NCBI RefSeq assembly: GCF_051401765.1
Contig: NW_027480422.1
Coordinates: 22,772,001 to 22,836,000, forward strand
DNA: 64,000 bases
Direction of reading: 5' to 3'
Source: Calliopsis andreniformis
Lineage: Eukaryota; Arthropoda; Insecta; Hymenoptera; Andrenidae
The first letter of the stretch is position 1, and each line of letters begins with the position of its first letter. The notes beneath the pieces are model-generated. The model was not told the origin of the DNA. It searched no databases and worked only from the letters and a program-made list of their open reading frames with translations. Below, piece after piece: positions 1-10,424 of the stretch. The translations under genes and the position numbers were made by a program.

Positions 1-1992
1 TCTAAGGCCCTAACTATTCGATCTGGTGGAGCAACGCCCTAGAGTGAAGCCTGGGTTGCACGGAACGTGGAAATAGCCATTACTTTCACACTGGCTGCAA
101 TTACTCCTGTTATACAATGGAAAAACTGTTGTAATTTTATTTTACTTTATGCTTCTGGTGTTGACTTCCTAGGACCCAACTTTTCGATCTGGTTGAGCAA
201 CGCCCAGTAGTGAAGCCTAGGTTGCACGGAACGTAGAAATGGCCATTACTTTCACACAGGTTGCAATTATTCCTGTTATACGATGGAAGAACTGTTGTAT
301 TTTTATTTTATTTTATGCTTCTGGCGTTGTCTTCTAAGGTCCTAGCTATTCCATCTGATGGAGCAACGCCCTAGAGTGAAGCCCAGGTTGCCCGGAACGT
401 AGAAATGACCATTACTTTTACACTGTTTGCAATCATTCATATTATACGATGGCAGAACTGTTGTATTTATATAGTGTTTAATGCTTCTGGCGTTGCCTTC
501 TTAGGCCCTAACGTTTGGATCCGGTGGACCAACGCTATAGTGTGAAGCTTAGGTTGCCCGGAACGTACAAATGACCATCACCATCACAATGCTTGCAATA
601 ATTCCTGTTATACGATGGAAACACTGTTGGATTTTTATTGTATTTTATGCTTCGGGCGTTGACTTCTAAGGCCCTAACTATTCGATCTGGTGGAGCAACG
701 CCCTAGAGTGAAGCCTAGCTTGCACGGAACGTGGAAATGGCCATTACTTTCACACTGGCTGCAATTATTCCTGTTATACAATGGAAAAACTGTTGTATTT
801 TTATTGTATTTTATGCGTCTGGCGTTGACTTCTAAGGCCCTAACTATTCGATCTGGTGGAGCAACGCCCTAGGGTGAAGCCTCGGTTGCACGGAACGTGG
901 AAATGGCCATTACTTTCACACTGGCTGCAATTACTCCTGTTATACAATGGAAAAACTGTTGTAATTCTATTTTACTTTATGCTTCTGGTGTTGACTTCCT
1001 AGGACCTAACTTTTCGATCTGGTTGAGCAACGCCCTGTAGTGAAGCCTAGGTTGCACGGAACGTAGAAATGGCCATTACTTTCACACTGGTTGCAATTAT
1101 TCCTGTTATACGATGGAAAAACTGTTGTATTTTTATTGTATTTTATGCTTCTGTTGTTGTTTTCTAAGGCCCTAACTATTCGATCTGGTGGAGCAACGCC
1201 CTAGAGTGAAGACCAGGTTGCCCGGAACGTAGAAATGACCATTACTTTCACACTGTTTGCAATCATTCATATTATACGATGGAAGAACTGTTGTATTTAT
1301 ATAGTGTTTAATGCTTCTGGCGTTGCCTTCTTAGGCCCTAACGTTTGGATCCGGTGGACCAACGCTATAGTGTGAAGCCTTGGTTGCCCGGAACGTAGAA
1401 AGGACCATCACATTCACAATGCTTGCAATTATTCCTGTTATACGATGGAAGAACTGTTGTATTTTTATTTTATTTTATGCTTCCGGCGTTGTCTTCTAAG
1501 GTCCTAGCTATTCCATCTGATGGAGCAACGCCCTAGAGTGAAGCCCAGGTTGCCCGGAACGTAGATATGACCATTACTTTTACACTGTTTGCAATCATTC
1601 ATATTATACGATGGAAGAACTGTTGTATTTATATAGTGTTTAATGCTTCTGGCGTTGCCTTCTTAGGCCCTATCATTTGGAACTGGTGGACCAACGCTAT
1701 AGTGTGAAGCCTAGGTTGCCCGGAATGTAGAAATGACCATCACCTTCACACTGGTTGCAATTGTTCCTGTTATACGTTGGAAAAACTGTTGGATTTCTAT
1801 TGTATTTTATGCTTCGGGCGTTGACTTCTAAGGCCCTGGCTATTGGATCTGGTGCAGCAACGCCCTAGAGTATAGCCTAGGTTGCCCGAAACGTAGAAAT
1901 GACCATTACTTTCACACTGGTTGCAATTATTCCTGTTATACCATGGAAAAACTGTTGTATTTTTATTGTATTTTATGCGTCTGGCGCTGACT
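1..1992 (+). repeat. 12-monomer HOR unit, copy 1
   Basis: Twelve monomers start at 1, 167, 333, 499, 665, 831, 997, 1163, 1329, 1495, 1661 and 1827. The whole unit recurs at exactly +1992 bp (12 x 166). Comparing the two copies by eye gives roughly ten substitutions and no indels, about 99.5% identity, while neighbouring monomers inside the unit differ much more. That contrast defines a higher-order repeat. Monomers 1/6, 2/7 and 4/9 are close relatives spaced 5 monomers apart (830 bp), so the 12-mer itself contains an older 5-mer duplication. The left edge of the window falls inside the array, so more copies may lie upstream. Confidence 0.96.
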
Positions 1993-3984
1993 TCTAAGGC
2001 CCTAACTATTCGATCTGGTGGAGCAACGCCCTAGAGTGAAGCCTGGGTTGCACGGAACGTGGAAATAGCCATTACTTTCACACTGGCTGCAATTACTCCT
2101 GTTATACAATGGAAAAACTGTTGTAATTTTATTTTACTTTATGCTTCTGGTGTTGACTTCCTAGGACCCAACTTTTCGATCTGGTTGAGCAACGCCCAGT
2201 AGTGAAGCCTAGGTTGCACGGAACGTAGAAATGGCCATTACTTTCACACAGGTTGCAATTATTCCTGTTATACGATGGAAGAACTGTTGTATTTTTATTT
2301 TATTTTATGCTTCTGGCGTTGTCTTCTAAGGTCCTAGCTATTCCATCTGATGGAGCAACGCCCTAGAGTGAAGCCCAGGTTGCCCGGAACGTAGAAATGA
2401 CCATTACTTTTACACTGTTTGCAATCATTCATATTATACGATGGCAGAACTGTTGTATTTATATAGTGTTTAATGCTTCTGGCGTTGCCTTCTTAGGCCC
2501 TAACGTTTGGATCCGGTGGACCAACGCTATAGTGTGAAGCTTAGGTTGCCCGGAACGTACAAATGACCATCACCATCACAATGCTTGCAATAATTCCTGT
2601 TATACGATGGAAACACTGTTGGATTTTTATTGTATTTTATGCTTCGGGCGTTGACTTCTAAGGCCCTAACTATTCGATCTGGTGGAGCAACGCCCTAGAG
2701 TGAAGCCTGGCTTGCACGGAACGTGGAAATGGCCATTACTTTCACACTGGCTGCAATTATTCCTGTTATACAATGGAAAAACTGTTGTATTTTTATTGTA
2801 TTTTATGCGTCTGGCGTTGACTTCTAAGGCCCTAACTATTCGATCTGGTGGAGCAACGCCCTAGGGTGAAGCCTCGGTTGCACGGAACGTGGAAATGGCC
2901 ATTACTTTCACACTGGCTGCAATTACTCCTGCTATACAATGGAAAAACTGTTGTAATTTTATTTTACTTTATGCTTCTGGTGTTGACTTCCTAGGACCTA
3001 ACTTTTCGATCTGGTTGAGCAACGCCCTGTAGTGAAGCCTAGGTTGCACGGAACGTAGAAATGGCCATTACTTTCACACTGGTTGCAATTATTCCTGTTA
3101 TACGATGGAAAAACTGTTGTATTTTTATTGTATTTTATGCTTCTGTTGATGTTTTCTAAGGCCCTAACTATTCGATCTGGTGGAGCAACGCCCTAGAGTG
3201 AAGACCAGGTTGCCCGGAACGTAGAAATGACCATTACTTTCACACTGTTTGCAATCATTCATATTATACGATGGAAAAACTGTTGTATTTATGTAGTGTT
3301 TAATGCTTCTGGTGTTGCCTTCTTAGGCCCTAACGTTTGGATCCGGTGGACCAACGCTATAGTGTGAAGCCTAGGTTGCCCGGAACGTAGAAATGACCAT
3401 CACATTCACAATGCTTGCAATTATTCCTGTTATACGATGGAAGAACTGTTGTATTTTTATTTTATTTTATGCTTCCGGCGTTGTCTTCTAAGGTCCTAGC
3501 TATTCCATCTGATGGAGCAACGCCCTAGAGTGAAGCCCAGGTTGCCCGGAACGTAGATATGACCATTACTTTTACACTGTTTGCAATCATTCATATTATA
3601 CGATGGAAGAACTGTTGTATTTATATAGTGTTTAATGCTTCTGGCGTTGCCTTCTTAGGCCCTATCATTTGGAACTGGTGGACCAACGCTATAGTGTGAA
3701 GCCTAGGTTGCCCGGAATGTAGAAATGACCATCACCTTCACACTGGTTGCAATTGTTCCTGTTATACGTTGGAAAAACTGTTGGATTTCTATTGTATTTT
3801 ATGCTTCGGGCGTTGACTTCTAAGGCCCTGGCTATTGGATCTGGTGCAGCAACGCCCTAGAGTATAGCCTAGGTTGCCCGAAACGTAGAAATGACCATTA
3901 CTTTCACACTGGTTGCAATTATTCCTGTTATACCATGGAAAAACTGTTGTATTTTTATTGTATTTTATGCGTCTGGCGCTGACT
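1993..3984 (+). repeat. 12-monomer HOR unit, copy 2
   Basis: This is the second complete copy of the 1992-bp unit, in the same phase and orientation. Differences from copy 1 are scattered single substitutions, for example CTGTTATAC to CTGCTATAC near 2931 and TTGTTG to TTGATG near 3147. No indel was seen. The pattern indicates recent amplification by unequal exchange or a similar homology-driven process. Confidence 0.96.
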
Positions 3985-4700
3985 TCTAAGGCCCTAACTA
4001 TTCGATCTGGTGGAGCAACGCCCTAGAGTGAAGCCTGGGTTGCACGGAACGTGGAAATAGCCATTACTTTCACACTGGCTGCAATTACTCCTGTTATACA
4101 ATGGAAAAACTGTTGTAATTTTATTTTACTTTATGCTTCTGGTGTTGACTTCCTAGGACCCAACTTTTCGATCTGGTTGAGCAACGCCCAGTAGTGAAGC
4201 CTAGGTTGCACGGAACGTAGAAATGGCCATTACTTTCACACTGGTTGCAATTATTCCTGTTATACGCTGGAAAAACTGTTGTATTTTTATTGTTTTTTAT
4301 GCTTCTGTTGTTGTTTTCTAAGGCCCTAACTATTCGATCTGGTGTAGTAACGCCCTAGAGTCAAGCCTAGGTTGCACGGAACGTGGAAATGGCCATTACT
4401 TTCACACTGGCTGCAATTACTCCTGTTATACAATGGAAAAACTGTTGTAATTTTATTTTACTTATGCTTCTGGTGTTGCGTTCCTAGGACCTAACTTTTC
4501 GATCTGGTTGAGCAACGCCCTGTAGTGAAGCCTAGGTTGCACGGAACGTAGAAATGGCCATTACTTTCACACTGGTTGCAATTATTCCTGTTATACGATG
4601 GAAAAACTGTTGTATTTTTATTGTATTTTATGCTTCTGTTGTTGTTTTCTAAGGCCCTAACTATTCGATCTGGTGGAGCAACGTCCTAGAGTGCAGCCTG
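3985..4700 (+). repeat. Third HOR copy, truncated and internally rearranged
   Basis: The third copy starts in phase with monomer 1 at 3985. Monomer 2 begins at 4151 and ends like monomer 7 (the TTCTGTTGTTG tail near 4310), so it is a 2/7 hybrid. The next monomer starts like monomer 8 and continues like monomer 6 (GCACGGAACGTGGAAATGG near 4375), a second hybrid. A monomer-7-like unit follows and carries a 1-nt deletion (CTTATGCTTC near 4461). HOR identity fades after about 4700. Two in-phase exchanges between 5-monomer-spaced paralogues explain this. The right boundary is approximate. Confidence 0.8.
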
Positions 4701-7700
4701 GGTTGCCCGGAGCGTAGAAATGACCAGTACTATCACACTGGTTGCAGTCATTCCAGTAATACTGTGGAAAAACTGTTGTATTTTTATTGTATTTTATGCT
4801 TCTGGCGTTGACTTCTAAGGCCGTAGCTATCCGATGCGGTGGAACAACTCCCTAGAGTGCAGCCTAGGTTCCCCGGAACGTAGAAATGACCATAACTTTC
4901 ACACTGGTTGCAATTATTCGTTTTATACGATGGAAAAACTATTGCATTTATTTTGTATTTTATGCTTCTGGCGTTGACTTCTTATGCCCTAACTAGTCGA
5001 TCTGGTGGACCGGCGCCCTAGAGTGAAGCCTAGGTTGCCCGGAACGTGGAAATGACGATAACTTTCACACTGGTTGCTATTATTCCTGTTATACGATGGA
5101 AAAACTGTTGTATTTTTATTGTATTTTATGCTCCGGGCGTAGACTTCTAAGGCCCTAGCTATTCGATCTGGTGGAGCGACTCCCTAGAGTGAAGCCTAGG
5201 TTGCCCGGAACGTAGAAATGACGATAACTTTCACACTGGTTGCAATTATTCCTGTTATACGATGGAAAAACTGTTGTATTTGTATTGTACTTTATGCTTC
5301 TGGCGTTGACTTCTAAGGCCCTAACAATTCGATCTGATGGAGCAACGCCCTAGAGTGAAGACTAGGTTGCCCGGAACGTAGAAAAGACCATTACCTTCAC
5401 ACTGGTTGCAATTATTCCTGTTATGCGATGGAAAATCTGTTGTATCATTATTGTATTTTATGCTTCGGGCGCTGACTTCTAAGGCCCTAACAATTCTACC
5501 TGGTGGAGCAACGCCCCAGAGTATAGCCTAGATTGACCGGAACGTAGAAATGACCATATCTGTCACACCGGTTGCAATTATTCGTTTTATACGATGGAAA
5601 AACTGTTGTATTTGTTTTGTATTTTATGCTTCTGGCGCTGACTTCTTAGTCCCTTACTATTCGATCTGGTTGAACAACGCGCTAGATTGAAGCCTAGGAT
5701 GCCCGGAATGTAGAAATGACTGTCACTTTCACACTGGTTGCAATTGTTCCAGTTATACGATGGAAAATCTGTTGTATCTTTATTGTATTTTATGCTTCGT
5801 GCGTTGACTTCTAAGGCCCTAACTATTCGATCTGGTGGAGCAACGCCCTAGAGTGAAGCCTAGGCAGCCCGGAACGTAGAAATGACCATTATTTTCACAT
5901 CGGTTGCAATTATTCGTTTTATTCGATCGAAAAACTGTTGCATTTGTATTGTATTTTACGCATCTGGCGTTGACTTCTATGGCCCTAACAATTCGATGTG
6001 GTGGAACAACGCCCTAGAGTGAAGCATAGGTTGCCCGGAACGTAGAAATGACCATTACCTTCACACTGATTGCAATTATTCATTTTATACGATGGAAAAA
6101 CTATTGTATTTTTATTGTATTTTATGCTTCAGGCGTTGACTTCTAAGGCCCTAACTATTCCATCTGGTGGTGCAACGCTCTAGAGTGAAGCCTAGGTCGC
6201 CCGGAACGTAGAAATGACCATAATTTTCACATCGGTTGCAATTATTCGTTTTATACGATGGAAAAACTGTTGCATTTGTTTCGTATTTTACGCTTCTGGC
6301 GTTGACTTCTAAGGCCTTAACAATTCGTCCTGGCGGAACAACGCCCTAGAGTGAAGCCTAGGTTGCACGGAAGGTCGAAATGACCTTCACTTTCACACTG
6401 GTTGCAATTACTCCTGTTATAAAATGGAAAAACTGTTGTATCTTTATTGTATTTTATGCTTCGGGCGTTGTCTTCTGAGGCCCTAACCATTCGATCTGGT
6501 GGAGCAACGCCGTAGAGCCAAGCCTAGGTTGCCCGTAACGTAGATATGGCCATTACTTTCACACTGGATGGAATTATTCGTTTTATACGATGGAAAAACT
6601 GTTGTGCTTATTCTGTATTTTATGCTTCGGGCGTTGACTTCTAAGGCCCTAACTATTCGATCTGGTGGAGCAACGCCCTAGAGTGAAGCCTAGGTTGCCC
6701 GTAACGTAGAAATGACCATTACCTTCACACTGGTTGCAGTTATTCCTGTTATACGATGGAAAAACTGTTGTATTTTTATTGTATTATATGCTTCGGGCGT
6801 TGACTTCTAAGGCCCTAACTATTCGATCTGGTGGAGCAACGCTATAGAGTGAAGCCTAGGTTGACCGGAACGTAGAAATGACCATAACTTTCACACCCGT
6901 TGCAATTATTTGTTTTATACGATGGAAAAACTGTTGCATCTTTATTGTATTTTATGGTTCGGGCGTTGACTTCTAAAGCCCTAACTATTCGATCTGGTGG
7001 AGCAACTCCCTAGAGTGAAGCCTAGGTTGCCCGGAACGTAGAAATGACCATAACCTTCACACCGGCTGAAATTATTCGCTTTATATAATGGAAAAACTGT
7101 TGTATCTTTATTGTATTTTATGCTTCGGGCGATGACTTCTAAGGCCCTAACTATTCGATCTGGTGGAGCAACGCCCTAGAGTGAAGCCCAGGTTGCCCGG
7201 AACGTAGAAATGACCATTACTTTCACACTGGATGCAATTATTCGTTTTATACGATGGAAAAACAGTTGTATTTATTCTGTATTTTATGCTTCGGGCGTTG
7301 ACTTCTTAGGCCCTGACCATTCGATCTGGTGGAGCAACGCCCTAGAGTGAAGCCTAGGTTGCCCGGAACGTAGAAATGACCATTACCTTCACACTGATTG
7401 CAATTATTCATTTAATAAGATGGAAAAACAATTGTATTTTTATTGTATTTTATGCTTCGGGCGTTGACTTCTAAGGCCCTAACTATTCGATCTGGTGCAG
7501 CAACGCCCTAGAGTCAAGCCTAGGTTGTCAGGAACGTAGAAATGACCATAACTTTCTCAGTGGTTGCAATTATTCGTTTTATACGATGGAAAAACTGTTG
7601 TATTTATTTTGTATTTTATGCTTCGGGCGTTGACTTCTAAGGCCCTAGCTTTCCGATCTGGTTGAGCAACGCCCTAGAGCGAAGCATAGGTTGCCCGGAA

Positions 7701-7805
7701 CGTAGAAATGACCATTACCTTCACACTGGTTGCAGTTATTCCTGTTATACGATGGAAAAACTGTTGTATTTTTATTGTATTATATGCTTCGGGCGTTGAC
7801 TTCTC
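4701..7805 (+). repeat. Diverged satellite monomers without clear HOR
   Basis: About 19 monomers hold the 166-bp phase but differ from one another at many sites, with no long near-identical partner except the 600-bp segment at 6027-6626. The box at monomer 104-120 varies unit to unit between the TTCGTTTTATACGATGG type (near 4918, 5580, 6247, 7241) and the TTCCTGTTATACGATGG type (near 5079, 5247, 6740). No non-satellite DNA was seen. Confidence 0.85.
6027..6626 (+). repeat. 600-bp segment shared with 13161-13760 and 20462-21061
   Basis: This stretch is nearly identical to 13161-13760 (offset 7134) and to 20462-21061. Shared rare states are TTCCATCTGGTGGTGCAACG near 6157, GCACGGAAGGTCGAAATGAC near 6363, and GTGCTTATTCTG near 6604. 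The match stops at TATGCTT here against TATGCTC in the other two copies. It marks a translocated or duplicated block of about 3.6 monomers. Confidence 0.85.
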
Positions 7806-10424
7806 AGGCCCTAACTATTCGATCTGGTGCGGCAACGCCCTAGGGTCAAGCCTAGGTTGCACGGAACGTAGAAATGACCATTACTTTCACACTGTTTCCA
7901 ATTATTCATATTATACGATGCAAAAACTGTTGTATTTATATTGTATTTTATGCTTCTGGCGTTGACTTCTTGGGCCCTAGCTATTCGATCTTGTGGAGCA
8001 ACACCACACAGTGAAGCCTAGGTTGTCCGGAACGTAGAAATGACTATCACTTTCACACTGGATGCAATTGTTCGTGTTATACGATGGAAAAACCGTTGCA
8101 TTATCATTGTATTTTATTCTTCGGGCGTTGACTTCTAACGCCCTAACCATTCGATCTGGTGGAGCAACTCCCTAGAGTGAAGCCTAGGATGGCCGAAACG
8201 TAGATATGACCATAACTTTCACACCGATTGCAATTATTCGTTAATACGAATGAAAAACTGTTGTATTTATATTGTATTTTATGCTTCTGGCGTTGACTCC
8301 GTAGGCCCAAACTATTCGATCTGGTGGAACAACGCCCTAGAGTCAAGCCTAGGTTGCCCGGAACGTGGAAATGAGTACCACTTTCACACTGGTTGCAATT
8401 ATTCCACTTATACCATGGAGAAACTGTTGTATTTATATTGTATTTTATGATTCTGGCGTTGACTACTAAGGCCGTAGCTATTCGATCTGGTAGAGCAACG
8501 CCCTAGAGTGAAGACTAGGTTGCCCGGAACGTAGAAATGACAATTACTTTCACACTGGTTGCAACTATTGGTTTTATAAGATTGAAAAGCTGTTGTATTT
8601 ATTTTGTATTTTATGCTCCGGGCGTAGACTTCTAGGGCACCAACTATTCGATCTGGTTGAGGAACACACTAGAGTGAAGCCTAGGTTGCCCGGAACGCAG
8701 AAATGACCAGGACCTTCACACTGGTTGTAGTTATTCCTGTTATACGATGGAAAAGCTGTTGTATTTAAATTGTATTTTATGCTCCTGGTGTTGACTTCTT
8801 AGGCCCCAACTATTCGATCTGGTGGAGCAACGCCTCAGAGTTATACCTAGGATTCCCGGAACGTAGAAATGGCCATCACTTTCACACTGGTTGCAATTAT
8901 CCGTTTTATACGATGGAAAAGCTGTTGCATTTATATTGTGTTTTATGCTTCTGGCGTTGACTTCTTAGGCGCTAACTATTCTATCTGGTGGAGCAACGCG
9001 CTAGAGTGATGCCTAGGTCTCCCGGAACGCAGAAATGACCATTACTTTCACACTGGTTGCAATTATTCCTGTTACACGATGGAAAATCTGTTGTATTTAT
9101 ATTGTATTTTATTCTTCTGGCGTTGACTTCTTAGGCCCTAATTATTCGTTCTAGTGGAACAACGCCCTAGAGTGAAGCCTAGGATGCCCGGAACGGAGAA
9201 ATGACAATAATTTTCACACCGGTTGCAATTATTCGTTTGACACGATGGTAATACTGTTGTATTTGTTTTGTATTTTATGCTTCTAGCGTTGACTTCTTAG
9301 GCCCTAACAATTTGATCTGATGGAACAACGCCCTAGAGTGAAGCCTAGGTTTCCCGGAACGTAGAAAAGGCCATTACATTCACACTGGATGCAATTATTC
9401 GCTTTATACGATGGAAAAACTGTTGTATTTGTTTTGTATTTTATGCTTCTGGCGTTAACTTCTAAGGCCCTAACAATTCGATGTGGTGGAACAACGCCGT
9501 AGAGTGAAGCCTAGGTTACACGGAACGTACAAATGACCACCACATTCACATTGGTTGCAATTATTCGTTTTATACAATGGAAAAACTGTTGTATCTTTAT
9601 TGTATTTTATGCTTCGGGCGTTGACTTCTAAGGACCCAACTATTTGATCTGGTGGAGCAACGCCCTAGAGTGAAGCCTAGGTTGCCCGGAACGCAGAAAT
9701 GGCCATTACTTTCACACTGGTATCAATTATTCCTGTTATACAATGGAAAAACTGTTGCATTTTTATTGTATTTTATGCTTCTGCCGTTGACTTCGAAGTC
9801 CCTAGCTATTCGATCTGGTGGATCAACGATCCAGAGCGAAACCTATGTTGCCCGGAACGTAGAAATGACCAGTACTTTTACACTGGTTGCCATTATTCCC
9901 GTTATACGATGGAAAGACTGTTGTATTTATATTGTATTTAATGTTTCTGGCGTTGACTTCTTAGGCCCTAACTATTCGATCTGGTGGGGCAACGCGCTAG
10001 AGTGTAGCCTAGGTTGCCCGGAACATAGAAATGGCCATTACCTTCACACCGGATGCAATTATTCGTTAATACGAATGAAAAACTGTTGTATTTATATTGT
10101 ATTTTATGCTTCTGGCGTTGACTCCGTAGGCCCCAACTATTCGATCTGGTGGAACAACGCCCTAGAGTCAAGCCTAGGTTGCCCGGAACGTGGAAATGAC
10201 TACCACTTTCACACTGGTTGCAATTATTCCACTTATACCATGGAGAAACTGTTGTATTTATATTGTATTTTATGATTCTGGCGTTGACTACTAAGGCCGT
10301 AGCTATTCGATCTGGTAGAGCAACGCCCTAGAGTGAAGACTAGGTTGCCCGGAACGTAGAAATGACAATTACTTTCACACTGGTTGCAACTATTGGTTTT
10401 ATACGATGGAAAAGCTGTTGTATT
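7806..10424 (+). repeat. Segmental block A, first copy
   Basis: About 16 monomers recur at 17595-20213 with a constant offset of 9789 bp (59 x 166 minus 5) and only a handful of substitutions, for example GAACGTAG against GAACGCAG near 9858/19647 and TTAGGCG against TTGGGCG near 8966/18755. The block includes distinctive 165-bp monomers carrying ATTCGTTAATACGAATG (near 8236 and 10061), a 1-nt-deleted form of the usual box. Identity ends at 10425/20214. It contains a 207-codon open frame at 9652-10275, which I regard as non-coding. Confidence 0.93.

Noticed and set aside
40..60. CCTAGG palindrome as a transposon target site or protein operator
   Set aside because: It is present in most monomers as part of the dyad. 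No terminal inverted repeats, target duplications or inserted elements accompany it.
130..150. TATA-like AT-rich segment as a promoter
   Set aside because: TATTTTTATTGTATTTTAT-type sequence occurs in every monomer and no downstream transcription unit can be identified. Transcription of the satellite is possible but not supported by sequence alone.
1..4700. CRISPR-like or short direct repeat array
   Set aside because: The whole 166-bp unit repeats without unique spacers, and conservation covers the full unit. This is a satellite, not a repeat-spacer array.
9652..10275. 207-codon open reading frame (and its copy at 19441-20064)
   Set aside because: It spans 3.75 satellite monomers read in successive frames, so its product has no consistent reading of the repeat. 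It persists in the second place only because block A was duplicated. No domain, promoter context or codon signal was seen.
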